The position numbers were made by a program, and so were the translations under genes. Below, piece by piece: positions 10,617 to 19,153 of a DNA stretch of 64,000 bases. This DNA is from Adenophora triphylla var. japonica (Eukaryota > Streptophyta > Magnoliopsida > Asterales > Campanulaceae): NCBI GenBank assembly GCA_022495995.1, contig JAFEMH010001470.1:248001-312000 (forward strand), given 5' to 3'. The stretch's first letter is position 1. Every line of letters begins with the position of its first letter. Under the pieces are notes generated by a model, which saw only the letters and a list, made by a program, of their open reading frames with translations, was not told the DNA's origin and did no database searches.

Positions 10617-11432
10617 ATTGGGAGGAGGAGATTTACACCCTCTACAATGTTGATCCCAAAGCCTTCCGTGTCCGCACCCTTGGGCACGTTCAGATAAAAT
10701 ATAAGGAAAAACTGCGGCATGAAACTATAGCAGATGTCCGCGAGGAAAACAGGGCCTGCGTTTTCTATGGGGCCCAGTTTGAGAATGTCTTAAGGCTGCC
10801 CCTGGATCCTTTCTTCTATTTTTTTCTCGAGTTCAGCAGTTGTCTTCCCATGCACCTGACTCCCAATGCCATTAGGGCCCTTGTTTCCTTCATAACAGTT
10901 TGCAGGGTCTTGGGCTACGAACCCACCCTTTTTGGGCTTTATGCCTAATACCAAAACCAAATCAGCAATGGTAACCTGAATCTGAAGGCTAGGAATTACT
11001 CTGTCCGGACCTTCTCTCCTCCCTCCAACAAATTTGATCAATGGAATCAGAAGGATATATTGGTCATAGAGTCTAGGTTCGGCTGGCCCTTCTCCAAAAC
11101 TTCAAATCCTGTTCCGATGAAGGTGTCCGTCAAGAACTACCCTGACCCCTCTATGTCCGAGGACCTGCGTATAGCTCTGGAGACCTATCTGGCCAAGTAC
11201 AACAGTGATGGGGTGGATCCCGTCTATGACGTGGGCGCCATTGTTGAATTTGAGCCCTTGCTCGTCTACTCAGGGGTGGCTCCTCGGAGGGAGGGAGCCC
11301 CTTATGCTCCTAGAGTAGAGATAGAGCCCCAGCCCCGTGACCCTGATTGGAGAGTGCACGAATTCTATCAATTTGAGGCTGAGTGCAAAACTTGCATGCT
11401 GGGTGCTGAATGCGAGCCCCCGGAACTGATTG
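10541..11432 (+). pseudogene. exon 2, Transposase_28-like domain
   Basis: The frame is open from 10541 to 11449 apart from one TAA at 10946. It begins with a basic stretch (GRGRKTRKDKE) and then WEEEIYTLYNV. The core contains RLPLDPFFYFFLEF, LTPNAIRALVSFITVC and RFGWPFS, matching my memory of the plant putative gypsy-type transposon domain. It ends in a PPELI segment where a donor (GT at 11433) gives an 88-bp intron. Confidence 0.6.
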
Positions 11433-11904
11433 GTCTCTACTCCTTTTGAGAACTGCACTTTTTTCTTGCTTTTGATTTTTTGAACTTTCCCTAACCAATT
11501 TCTGTTTTCTTTCAAAGTAGACCCCGAAGAGTATAACTTCTAATGGCCCCTCCACTCAGCGCCAAGGAACTGAAGGCCCGGAACCTGCGGGCATAAAAAG
11601 AAGCTGCCACGAAGAGGCAAACTGCCTTGGGAACGGTCCCGGGCAAGGATGGCACACTGCTCGTGGAAAATAGGAAGACCGGCGAAACTCTGACCGGTCC
11701 CAAAGTTATCCCTACCACCGGGGAACTGCCTCCACCCCCAAGGGGTCCTCCTCCTGCCCACGCTGTCCGTGCCTCTACCTCTCCTGGCCGCACAATTTCC
11801 TCCGGGCATAACCAAGAGCCCAGGAAGAGGAACAAGAGAGATGGGGACTTGGGGCACAGAGAGAGGCTCTAAACTCCATAAAGTTGGGGATACACCTAGG
11901 CATG

Positions 11905-12035
11905 GGCATCCGGTTCCCGGTTCCGATTCCGGTTCCGGGGAAGGGGGGAACCGAGACGGAACCGCCTAAATCCGGTTCCCGGTTCCGGTTCCTTGATGCC
12001 GGTTCCGGTTCCGGTTCCACGGTTTCCCGGTTCCT
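11905..12035. repeat. GGTTCC subterminal repeats, left end of the hAT
   Basis: About fifteen copies of GGTTCC or GGTTCCGG with a few reverse copies. The matching array lies at 13376-13590 at the other end. Dense subterminal repeats are a hAT hallmark. Confidence 0.6.
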
Positions 12036-12071
12036 TTTTTTGGCTTTTTTTTTTTTTTTTGAAAACTGTGA

Positions 12072-12183
12072 AGGTGGGCGACCGCCCAAGAGAGGTGGGC
12101 GACCGCCCATATCCAAATTCAAGCAATGTCAAACTCTCTGCACACATGGGCGACCGCCCAAGAGAGAGGTGGGCGACCGCCCA
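12072..12183. repeat. four GGGCGACCGCCC mini-palindromes
   Basis: GTGGGCGACCGCCCA-type units occur at about 12074, 12093, 12147 and 12168. Each has 5-bp arms GGGCG/CGCCC around AC. They are arranged as two pairs separated by a 55-bp spacer, and the spacers share AAGAGAG. Confidence 0.7.
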
Positions 12184-12601
12184 CATCCAATTTCCAGCAA
12201 CCCCAAAGTTTGGTCAGTGCACTTTGGTCACTTCCTTTTCCTTTTCTTCTCTTTTAAGCCATCAAAACTGTTAAGATTCTAACAAATTTGGATGAAGATG
12301 AATAACAAATTTGGATGAAGATGAATAATAAACAAATTATTTTAACATATTTTATAAAAGAAAAAGGGACGGTACCCTTAAATTTTATTAATAATTGTTA
12401 AAATGTTACAATGAGGGGGACAACCAACCTTGCCCTTTTATAAGTAAGGGAGGACATAAGGAGCCTTAACCTCGTTTTTAATATTTTACAATATTTATCT
12501 AAATTATAACAATCTAATCTAAACAAAAAAAACCTAATATATAAAATAAAACAAAGCAACAAATTAAATTATACAAATTAAACTATATAAATTACATCAA
12601 C

Positions 12602-12952
12602 TTACATTTGGGCCATTGGGATTGTGTCATTGTTCTCGTCACTTCCCGATGTTGAATCAAAGAAATCTTCATCGGATGAGGAAAACTTTGGCTCTTGATC
12701 TCTTTTCTCCGCTTTGACCCAATCATTCAACAAATTTTGATTTTCTAAATTTTCAACAGTTAAATTTGCACGTTGCGGATCCGCAATATTTCCACCAATG
12801 CTAAAAGCGTGCTCAACCGAAACCGTTGATGCGGGAGAAGCAAATATTTCTCTTGCTATCCTAGAAACAATAGGATAAAAACTCGCCCTCTTGGCCCACC
12901 AATGTAAAATGCAAAATTCAACTTCATCATCATATTCAAATTCTGTGTTCAA
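12602..12952 (-). pseudogene. hAT transposase C-terminal dimerisation domain
   Basis: A 116-residue frame contains the conserved hAT C-terminal block: WWAKRASFYPIVSRIAREIF, PASTVSVEHAFS and NLLNDWV. In full transposases this region mediates dimerisation next to the last catalytic residue. Catalytic DDE regions and the BED zinc finger are absent, since only about 650 bp remain upstream inside the element. The remaining frame has no ATG at its start, so it is a deletion remnant. Confidence 0.85.
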
Positions 12953-13217
12953 AGGAAAGAAGACATGATGATGGTGTATTGGTGATTTGGTGTGTATGAT
13001 GAGTGATGAGTGAATAGTGAAGACTATGAAAATGGATGAAAATATGGAAAATGAGGATGGAATTATGGATTATGGAATATGAATGTTGGTGAGTGATTTG
13101 AGGCTTTGATCTTGAGACTTGAGAGTTAAGAACTTAAGAGAGAGAGTTAAGAGAGAGTAAAGATTAAGAGAGAGTTAAGAGAGTTTTGTGAAAATAAAAT
13201 GTAATGAGGTGAATTTG

Positions 13218-13225
13218 TATTTATA
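13218..13225 (-). promoter_or_regulatory. TATA box of the hAT remnant
   Basis: Minus-strand TATAAATA lies 265 bp upstream of the residual transposase frame. It suggests that the element's promoter survived the internal deletion. Confidence 0.35.
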
Positions 13226-13698
13226 GGTGAAAGGTAAGGATTGTTTTGTTTTTTTATTTATTTTTAATTACTGAAAATTGTCTAAAAAGTCAAAAAAAAA
13301 ACGGGCAAATTTGACTGAAAAGGTGAAAAAAAAGGGGCAAATTTTGAAATTTTTTGAATTTTCTGCAAAGAACCGCCGGTTCCACGGTTCCGAACCGCCG
13401 GTTCCCCGGTTCCGGTTCTCCGGTTCCGGTTCCGGTTCCAAAACCGGCGGTTCACGGTTTTTTAAAAATAGGAACCGAGATTGAACCGGAAACCGGCCGG
13501 TTCCGGTTCTAGCCGGTTCCGGTTCTCGCCGGTTCCGGTTCTGTCGGTTCCGGTTCCGGTTCGGTTCTCCGGTTCCGCCCGGTTCCGATTCCAGTTTGCC
13601 CATGTCTAGATACACCCCTCCGGGCCACCACTGTCTCTGCTGCGATCTCCTCCACTGCTCCCCTCGTAGGGGGCACAATCTGCTCCGTCTCCTACCTA

Positions 13699-13920
13699 GT
13701 GGCCCCCCTCACCACTCGCAAGGAGACACTGGACTTCAGGAAGAGGCTTTCTGAGGTGCCCGCCATTACTAGGGTGGACATCTATACCAGGAACGCCAAC
13801 AATTCCTCCGTGGGGATCGGCCTTGTCAACCGCCTCTACTCCCTGGACTTTTATAAAAACATAGTGGCCAAGGAGAATCCATCTGCCCTGGTGGGGGATA
13901 TAGGCCTTGCCCTTACTGAG
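13699..13920 (+). CDS. antisense gene, part of exon 3 after the hAT
   Basis: An open frame of 74 codons (TRKETLDFRKRLSEVP...) ends in LALTE directly before GT at 13921. It is separated from the first half of exon 3 (11521-11896) only by the hAT insertion and its duplicated 8 bp. No domain recognised. Confidence 0.55.
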
Positions 13921-13997
13921 GTTTGGACTTGTCTGCCTTTGTATTTTCATATTTCAAATTTGCGATCCTTTCTAACTCTCGGTCTCTCTCCCCGCAG

Positions 13998-14969
13998 GCG
14001 GGCAATAAAGTGCTGAGGCTGCAGGAGTGTTGCGATGGCCTGTCCGCCGATCTTGAGGCCAACACAAAAATTCTTGCGGGCAAGCTCCGCGAGCTGGAGC
14101 AGACGCAGGAGAAGGTCGCGGTCTTGAACTCCTCCCTTGATGAAAAGGAGAAGGCCCTCTCACTGAAAGAGGCCGACCTAAAGGGCTTCTCTGACCGGTT
14201 GACGGAGGTGGAGAAGGATCTGGAGAAGTCCAAGGGGGAGCGGAATGAGCTCCGCGGGCACAAGGCCGAGTGGGAGCCTCGAAACGCTGAGCTCGCGGCC
14301 AAGTTGGAGGCCACCAAGGCGACCGTGCTGACCTTGGAGGCTAAAGTGGATGAGCTGTCCGAGCAGCTGCTCCCATATAAGCGGCTGGAGGTGGAGGGGG
14401 AGACTGCACTGCAGGTTGCTCGCAGGGAGGCCGTGGAGGAGTTTAAGAACTCCGAGGAGTTCAAGACCCTTATGGCCGCCGAAGGAGGTGCCCAGTATGA
14501 GGCTGCCTGCAGGACGCAGCTACGCAACTTTGCTGCCACGGGTAGATATCCAGCTCAGCAGTTGGCCATAATAGGCTCCTTGGTGGCTACTGATGCTGTG
14601 TGTCTCCCCGAGCACACACTAGTTCCTCTTTCCGAAGAGGAGGTCAAGGGTTTAGAGCTGGTCGCAGCGGCCTCCTTGCCTCCTGTGGCTGAAGTCACGG
14701 CCACAGATCTGATCGGCGAAGTGGATGGCCTAAGATTTGGGGACGAGGAGATACCTTACGAGGATGCCATTGCCCGCGTCTTTCCCAATGGACCGGCAAT
14801 TGGTGATCTTTTTCCCCAGCGGGCAGCTCCTATCCCTGTCTCCACTGAGCCCCCATTCGATCCTATCACAGATTTGCTCGTGACCAGTCTTCCTTCTCCA
14901 ACCCCAACCTCAGAAGTGGCCGAGGAGGCAGCCTCTAAAGATCCCAAGGGGCAAGCTCCTTTAGCTTAG
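13998..14969 (+). CDS. antisense gene, coiled-coil C-terminal exon
   Basis: It follows the acceptor CCCCGCAG at 13990-13997 in phase 0. About 320 residues: the first 130 are Glu/Lys/Leu-rich with regular leucine spacing (LSADLEANTKILAGKLREL, LDEKEKALSLKEADL), a strong coiled coil. Next come a QYEAACRTQLRNF segment and an acidic, proline-rich tail ending in TAG. Proteins with an N-terminal gypsy-type transposon domain and this kind of coil recur in plant annotations. The role is unknown. Confidence 0.65.
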   Translation, partial: AGNKVLRLQECCDGLSADLEANTKILAGKLRELEQTQEKVAVLNSSLDEKEKALSLKEADLKGFSDRLTEVEKDLEKSKGERNELRGHKAEWEPRNAELAAKLEATKATVLTLEAKVDELSEQLLPYKRLEVEGETALQVARREAVEEFKNSEEFKTLMAAEGGAQYEAACRTQLRNFAATGRYPAQQLAIIGSLVATDAVCLPEHTLVPLSEEEVKGLELVAAASLPPVAEVTATDLIGEVDGLRFGDEEIPYEDAIARVFPNGPAIGDLFPQRAAPIPVSTEPPFDPITDLLVTSLPSPTPTSEVAEEAASKDPKGQAPLA

Positions 14970-16047
14970 GATTTTTATTTTCTTTTTGTTTGTAATAGAT
15001 TGATAGGACCTTGTAAATTGTTTCCATTAACTATTCTCTTAATTGCTTTGTCCTTGTAGGCTGTTTTGAGTGTTGGCAGTATTTGAGTACCTTAGTACTT
15101 GCATTCTTGCTTTTCCTTTTTTCAGTGTTTTTGACTAACAATTAAATTTTATACTCTCCTTCCGCGGTTAGAGGCTTAATAGGACTTGTGCCCGCGTTTT
15201 TTGAGTTTTCCTAACTCTTTATTCAAAACCTCTTGGGTTTTTTTGTGAGAGTCAGCCCTATTTCTCTGTGACCGCGTTTGTTTGGCCTTGTGGCAAACTT
15301 TGAGGCCTTAACCCCGTTTGTCTGTTTGGCTTTGTTAAACTCTTTTGATCACTCCCATCCATTTACACTTATTTTACGACTTTGCGAGTCCTGATGTAAG
15401 CAAAAAAAAGCCAAGGCAAGCTACTTTCATAGGGCATGTAGAGTGTGGCCGTGAGGCGATAGTCTACGCAACAGTAGATAGGAGCATATTTAGCATAGTG
15501 GCCCTTTAATCTACTGGCATCTGTATCCACTATTGGTGGTTCACGCGATTTGACCCTTTATTCAAAACTTCTTGAGTTTTTTGTGAGGGTCTTGTGGTGA
15601 TCATGTAAGCGGGCTCATATGTTGGCCTTTGTCACATACAGGCATGCGAGTAACGGTCCTAACGAGGGCCTTCGCGCACTTAGTGGGTCCGGGCTTTGGC
15701 ATTTGTCCCCACTTGCATCTATATCCACTTTTTCTTGGTGGTGTCACGCGGGTAGGACAGAGTATCCTCCCCGCGATCGAGTACGGACGTAATGGCCTTT
15801 GTACACATATAGGCTTGCGGATCTCAATGGATCTTTGGGCATCAGTAGGTAGGAGCTCATATGTTGGCCCTAGAACCTACTGGCATCCGCTTGCGGGCAT
15901 CCAACTCAGCTTTTGAGGCTGGTGGGAATAGTGTTACAATAGTTTTGCACAAAAATTTGATGGCAACTTCACACTCATATATATAGGGGTCTATACTCCC
16001 TCAAAAATTTACAAAGATATCAAAAGAAGTACTTTCTAAGGTGATCG
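14970..16047. repeat. convergent 3' region of element A with degenerate tandem repeats
   Basis: No long ORF. Phrases recur with decay: TTTATTCAAAACCTCTTG / TTTATTCAAAACTTCTTG (about 15222 and 15560), CTACTGGCATCTG / CTACTGGCATCCG (15512 and 15880), GGAGCTCATATGTTGGCC-like blocks (15485, 15610, 15850) and TGACCGCG/CACGCG blocks. Units are roughly 170-190 bp. It lies between the ends of pol (minus) and the antisense gene (plus). Tandem repeats in this 3' position are characteristic of Tat/Ogre elements. Confidence 0.55.
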
Positions 16048-16290
16048 CTATTCCAAGCGTGCTTTGAGCTCTTTTCCTTCCTTTGTTCGCAATATGTAGG
16101 TGCCCTCTTTGATTATTTTGGTGACCTCATATGGACCCTCCCATTTCGGGGTGAGCTTGTTGAAACCGGGTTGGGTCCCTTGGACCTCCACATTTCTAAG
16201 TACCCAATCTCCAACTGAAAAGCTCCTCCTGTTTACTCTTTTGTCGTGGTGCTTTTTCGCCTTCTGCTTGTAGTTCACTATTTTTTTCAT
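16048..16290 (-). pseudogene. integrase C-terminal (GPY/F-type) segment
   Basis: The 80-residue frame carries RSFSVGDWVLRNVEV and LTPKWEGPYEVTKI, the conserved end of gypsy integrases. It is shifted by one frame from the integrase core. The shift falls at a T run (about 16277-16287), a typical slippage site. No chromodomain follows, as expected for Tat. Confidence 0.8.
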
Positions 16291-17476
16291 TTGCCCTCAT
16301 TCTCTCTCCTTCGAGATCATCCAGGTCACACCTTCTATTTGCCTCGTTTTGAGACTCATCGAAGTATGTGACTCTATACGAGGGTAGGGCTACCTCAACT
16401 GGAGCCATTGCCTCTGACCCATACGTGAGCGAGAAAGGAGTTTCTCCTGTAGAATTTCTTATTGTGGTGCGGACAACCCACAATGCGGTCTGGAGCTCGT
16501 CCAACCATCGTCCTCCTCGTCCCTCCAAGTTTTTCTTTAGGGCGGTCAGGACTAGCTTGTTCGCGGCCTCAGCTTGGCCATTTCCCTGAGGATAAGCAAC
16601 TGCGGACTGACGGTGTTGCACCTTCATTCTCACACATTCAGCAGTGAATTTTGCAGAGAATTGGGTGCCATTGTCCGAAATTATTGCTCGTGGAACCCCA
16701 AATCGACAATAGATGTGATCGTGGACAAAATGGATGGTATTCTCCTCGGAGATAGTGGCTAAGCCCTTGGTTTCTGTCCATTTGGTAAAATAATCCACGG
16801 CCACAACGGCATACTTAATGCTCCCTCGAGCAGTTGGGAATGGTCCAATGAGATCAATCCCCCACGTATCAAACGGCCACGATGGCACAACCAAAGTTTG
16901 CTCTGTTGATGGTAGTCTAGGGATGTCCGCAAATCTCTGGCACTTATCACACTTTCTTACGTACTCCTGCGCATCTCTTCTCATTGTAGGCCAAAAAAAT
17001 CCTTGGAATTTGATTTTGTCTGAGAGAGTGCGAGCACCTGGATGTCCGCCACAAACTACTTCATGAACCTCATAGAGTAAGTTGGTGACCATGTGAGTTT
17101 TGACACATCTTAGCAAAGGCTTGGTGAATGATCGTCGAAAAAGTACCCCATCGAGGACGAGGTATTTCGCGGACACCGTTCTAATGGTTCTAGACCTTGC
17201 TGGATCTTCAGGGAGGGTTTGCTTCTCGATGTAATCCTTGATCTCATCTACCCAGTCCCTTACTTGATCCTCAATATTGCTTATTTGAATTCGATCTACA
17301 GCAGGTCTCTCCGTGAATTCTATCTGGCAATCCGTCTCTAAGTCTGTGATTTCTTGATCGGTTATTCTGGAGAGGAGGTCAACTTCCACGTTATCCTCTC
17401 TCATGACTTGGTTCAGCTCATAGTAGGTGAAATTTTTTATGAGGGTTTTTGCAAGACTGCAGTACTGAGTTAGCAC
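16280..17476 (-). pseudogene. integrase of element A
   Basis: A 426-residue frame (16196-17476) holds, after an RNase H-linker tail, the HHCC zinc finger (H138, H145, C176, C179) and the catalytic core with D208 (GIDLIGPF), D268 (ISDNGTQF) and E303 (GNGQAEA), a correct D,D-35-E spacing. Integrase inserts the cDNA copy into nuclear DNA. The catalytic residues are intact, but a frameshift near 17476 separates it from RNase H and another near 16285 cuts the C-terminus; the last 30 residues after that shift are out of frame. Confidence 0.88.
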
Positions 17477-17922
17477 TGGTTGATTGTATCATACTCCCCC
17501 CTAATTTGATTTACTATGAGCTGAGAGTCACTGTTGATCTCAATATTCTGAACTCCCAAGTCTCTTGCCAATTCCATGCCCGCTATAATCGCCTCATACT
17601 CAGCCTGATTGTTTGATGCCTCGAACTTAAATCTCAAGGCTCTTTTGAATTTCTCCCCGCAGGGTGCGATCAGGAGTATGCCCGCTCCACTAATTAACTT
17701 GCTCGCAGAGCCGTCCACGAATAAAGTCCACACTTCTTCTGGACGCTCCTTTGGCTGTATAATATCAGTGCTCGAGCTATCTGGGGCTTCCTCTGATTCT
17801 GCCCGCTTTCTTTTTCCAAGGTCGCTGTCCGCCAATTTAAATGATGATTCTGCCATAAAATCAGCTAAGGCCTGCGCTTTGATTGTCCTTCTCGGTGAGT
17901 AGGTGATCTGGAACTCAGTGAG
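17470..17922 (-). pseudogene. archaeal-type RNase H (second RNase H)
   Basis: The frame contains VWTLFVDGSASKLISGAGIL, NNQAEYEAIIAGMELA and NSDSQLIVNQIRGEY, with the D, E and D residues expected of the additional archaeal-type RNase H carried by Tat elements. It is joined in frame upstream to the first RNase H across a TAA stop (17925-17923) and ends by frameshift near 17476. Confidence 0.85.
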
Positions 17923-18250
17923 TTAGATAGACCAAGCTAGCATTCTCCCCGAGGACTCTGGTTTGTGTAAAACATTTCTAAGCGGGGCCTCAGTGAGTAC
18001 TGTTATAAGGTGTGCAGAAAAGTAGGCTCTTAATTTTCGAGCAGATACAAGCAAGGCGTAAGCTAACTTCTCTATATTTAAATAACGCCCTTCTACGGCG
18101 GAAAAAGCCTTAGATACATAATAAACTGGTTTTTGGGAGTTATTATCCTCCCTTACAAGAACAAAGCTCTTGCCCGGATCGATGCTTGCTAAAAACGAGA
18201 AAAAGTTCTTCCCCGGCAGGCTCTTTGAGTAGAGGTGGCTGCCCGAGGTA
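17923..18250 (-). pseudogene. gypsy RNase H (first RNase H)
   Basis: The frame includes FVLVREDNNSQKPVYYVSKA, RYLNIEKLAYALLVSARKL and HLITVLTEAPLRN, the usual gypsy RNase H after RT, with weakened catalytic residues. A frameshift near 18200 separates it from RT, and a TAA at 17925-17923 ends it where related elements have a glutamate codon (IELTEF context). Confidence 0.8.
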
Positions 18251-19153
18251 TGTCTTGACTTCTTCAGAAGCTTGATGGCATTCATGACTCCATGCAAATT
18301 CGTCAGCTCTCTTCCCCCCTTTTAGAGTTTTAAAGAAGGGGAGGCATCTCTCTGCTGACCGCGAGATGAAGCGGCCAAGTGCGGTGATGCGACCATTGAG
18401 TTTCTGTACATCCTTCACGCAGGCAGGAGGTTTCATGTCCAACAGCGCTTGGATTTTTTCGGGATTAGCCTCTATTCCTCGCTGGTTGACCATGAATCCG
18501 AGGAACTTGCCCGCCTTCACCCCAAAGACACATTTTAGGGGATTTAGTTTCATGTTATTGCGGCGCAAGTTTTGGAAGGTTTCCTCCACGTCGAGCTCGT
18601 GGGAGTTTTCCTTTGTTTTTATAACCATGTCATCAATGTAGGCCTCAAGGTTTCTGCCCAGTTGGTTTTTGAAGACAAGATTGACCATTCGCTGATAGGT
18701 GGCTCCTGCATTTTTTAGCCCGAAGGGCATCATAGTGTAACAGTAAGTCTTGCCCGCAGCGATCAAAGCTACGGAGCGGACATCTTCAGGAGCCACCTGG
18801 ATCTGATGGTAGCCGGAGTATGCATCAATGAAGCTCAATACTCTGTGACCGGCTATTGAATCCACCAATCTGTCTATGCGAGGAAGAGGGAAGCAGTCTT
18901 TGGGGCATGCCTTGTTGAGATCCGTGAAATTAACACACATCCTCCACTTGTCGTTGGATTTTTTGACCATTACTATGTTTGCTAGCCATTTGGGGTAGGA
19001 AATCTCCTTTATTATCCCCGCTTTGAGCAATTTATCCACCTCTTCCTTGATCGCGATCTCTTTTTCCGGGGAGAAGTACCTTGATTTTTGGTGAATGTTC
19101 TTGAAGGATGGGTCATCATTGATTTTATGGAGGATCACGTCCTCGCTGATTCC
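18190..19153 (-). pseudogene. reverse transcriptase of element A
   Basis: About 320 residues. Conserved blocks in order: YPKWLANIVMVKK, WRMCVNFTDLNKACPKD, LSFIDAYSGYHQI, MPFGLKNAGATYQR and the catalytic YIDD (residues 167-170 counted from Met at 19138). The frame is continuous with gag-protease across one TAG (19156-19154). The RT palm looks intact. Confidence 0.9.

Larger units (their letters stand above)
11897..13608 (-). mobile_element. hAT deletion derivative inserted in the antisense gene
   Basis: The 1712-bp unit has ends TAGGCATGGGCA and (reverse complement of the right end) TAGACATGGGCA. It is flanked by a perfect 8-bp duplication, GATACACC, at 11889-11896 and 13609-13616. An 8-bp TSD and such ends are diagnostic of hAT elements. 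Both ends are packed with GGTTCCGG repeats, likely subterminal transposase-binding motifs. The interior keeps a promoter-like TATA box (13225-13218, minus) and only the C-terminal transposase domain. Confidence 0.88.
9774..14969 (+). pseudogene. antisense spliced gene of element A (gypsy-type transposon domain plus coiled coil)
   Basis: Proposed exons: non-coding leader to 9713, then 9774-11432, 11521-11896 continuing at 13617-13920 around a hAT insertion, and 13998-14969. Introns 9714-9773, 11433-11520 and 13921-13997 are GT...AG; the last is phase 0 and joins two open frames exactly. The middle of exon 2 (10604-11449) has the LPLDPF...LTPNAIRALVSFITVCR pattern I associate with Pfam Transposase_28 (putative gypsy-type transposon). 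Exon 4 encodes about 120 residues of heptad-rich coiled coil (14020-14400) and an acidic/proline tail. Lesions: a one-base frameshift near 10537, TAA at 10946-10948, another frameshift near 11542, and the hAT. Antisense ORFs of this type are known in Tat elements; their function is not established. Confidence 0.75.

Noticed and set aside
10107..10720. Minus-strand ORFs up to 180 residues
   Set aside because: Shadows of the plus-strand antisense-gene exon; serine/proline-rich with no motif.
12072..12183. CRISPR-like look of four short palindromic repeats with spacers
   Set aside because: Only four units, unequal spacing, in a plant hAT element; no cas genes and wrong kingdom.
13913..14539. 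208-residue minus-strand serine-rich ORF
   Set aside because: Shadow of the coiled-coil exon on the plus strand.
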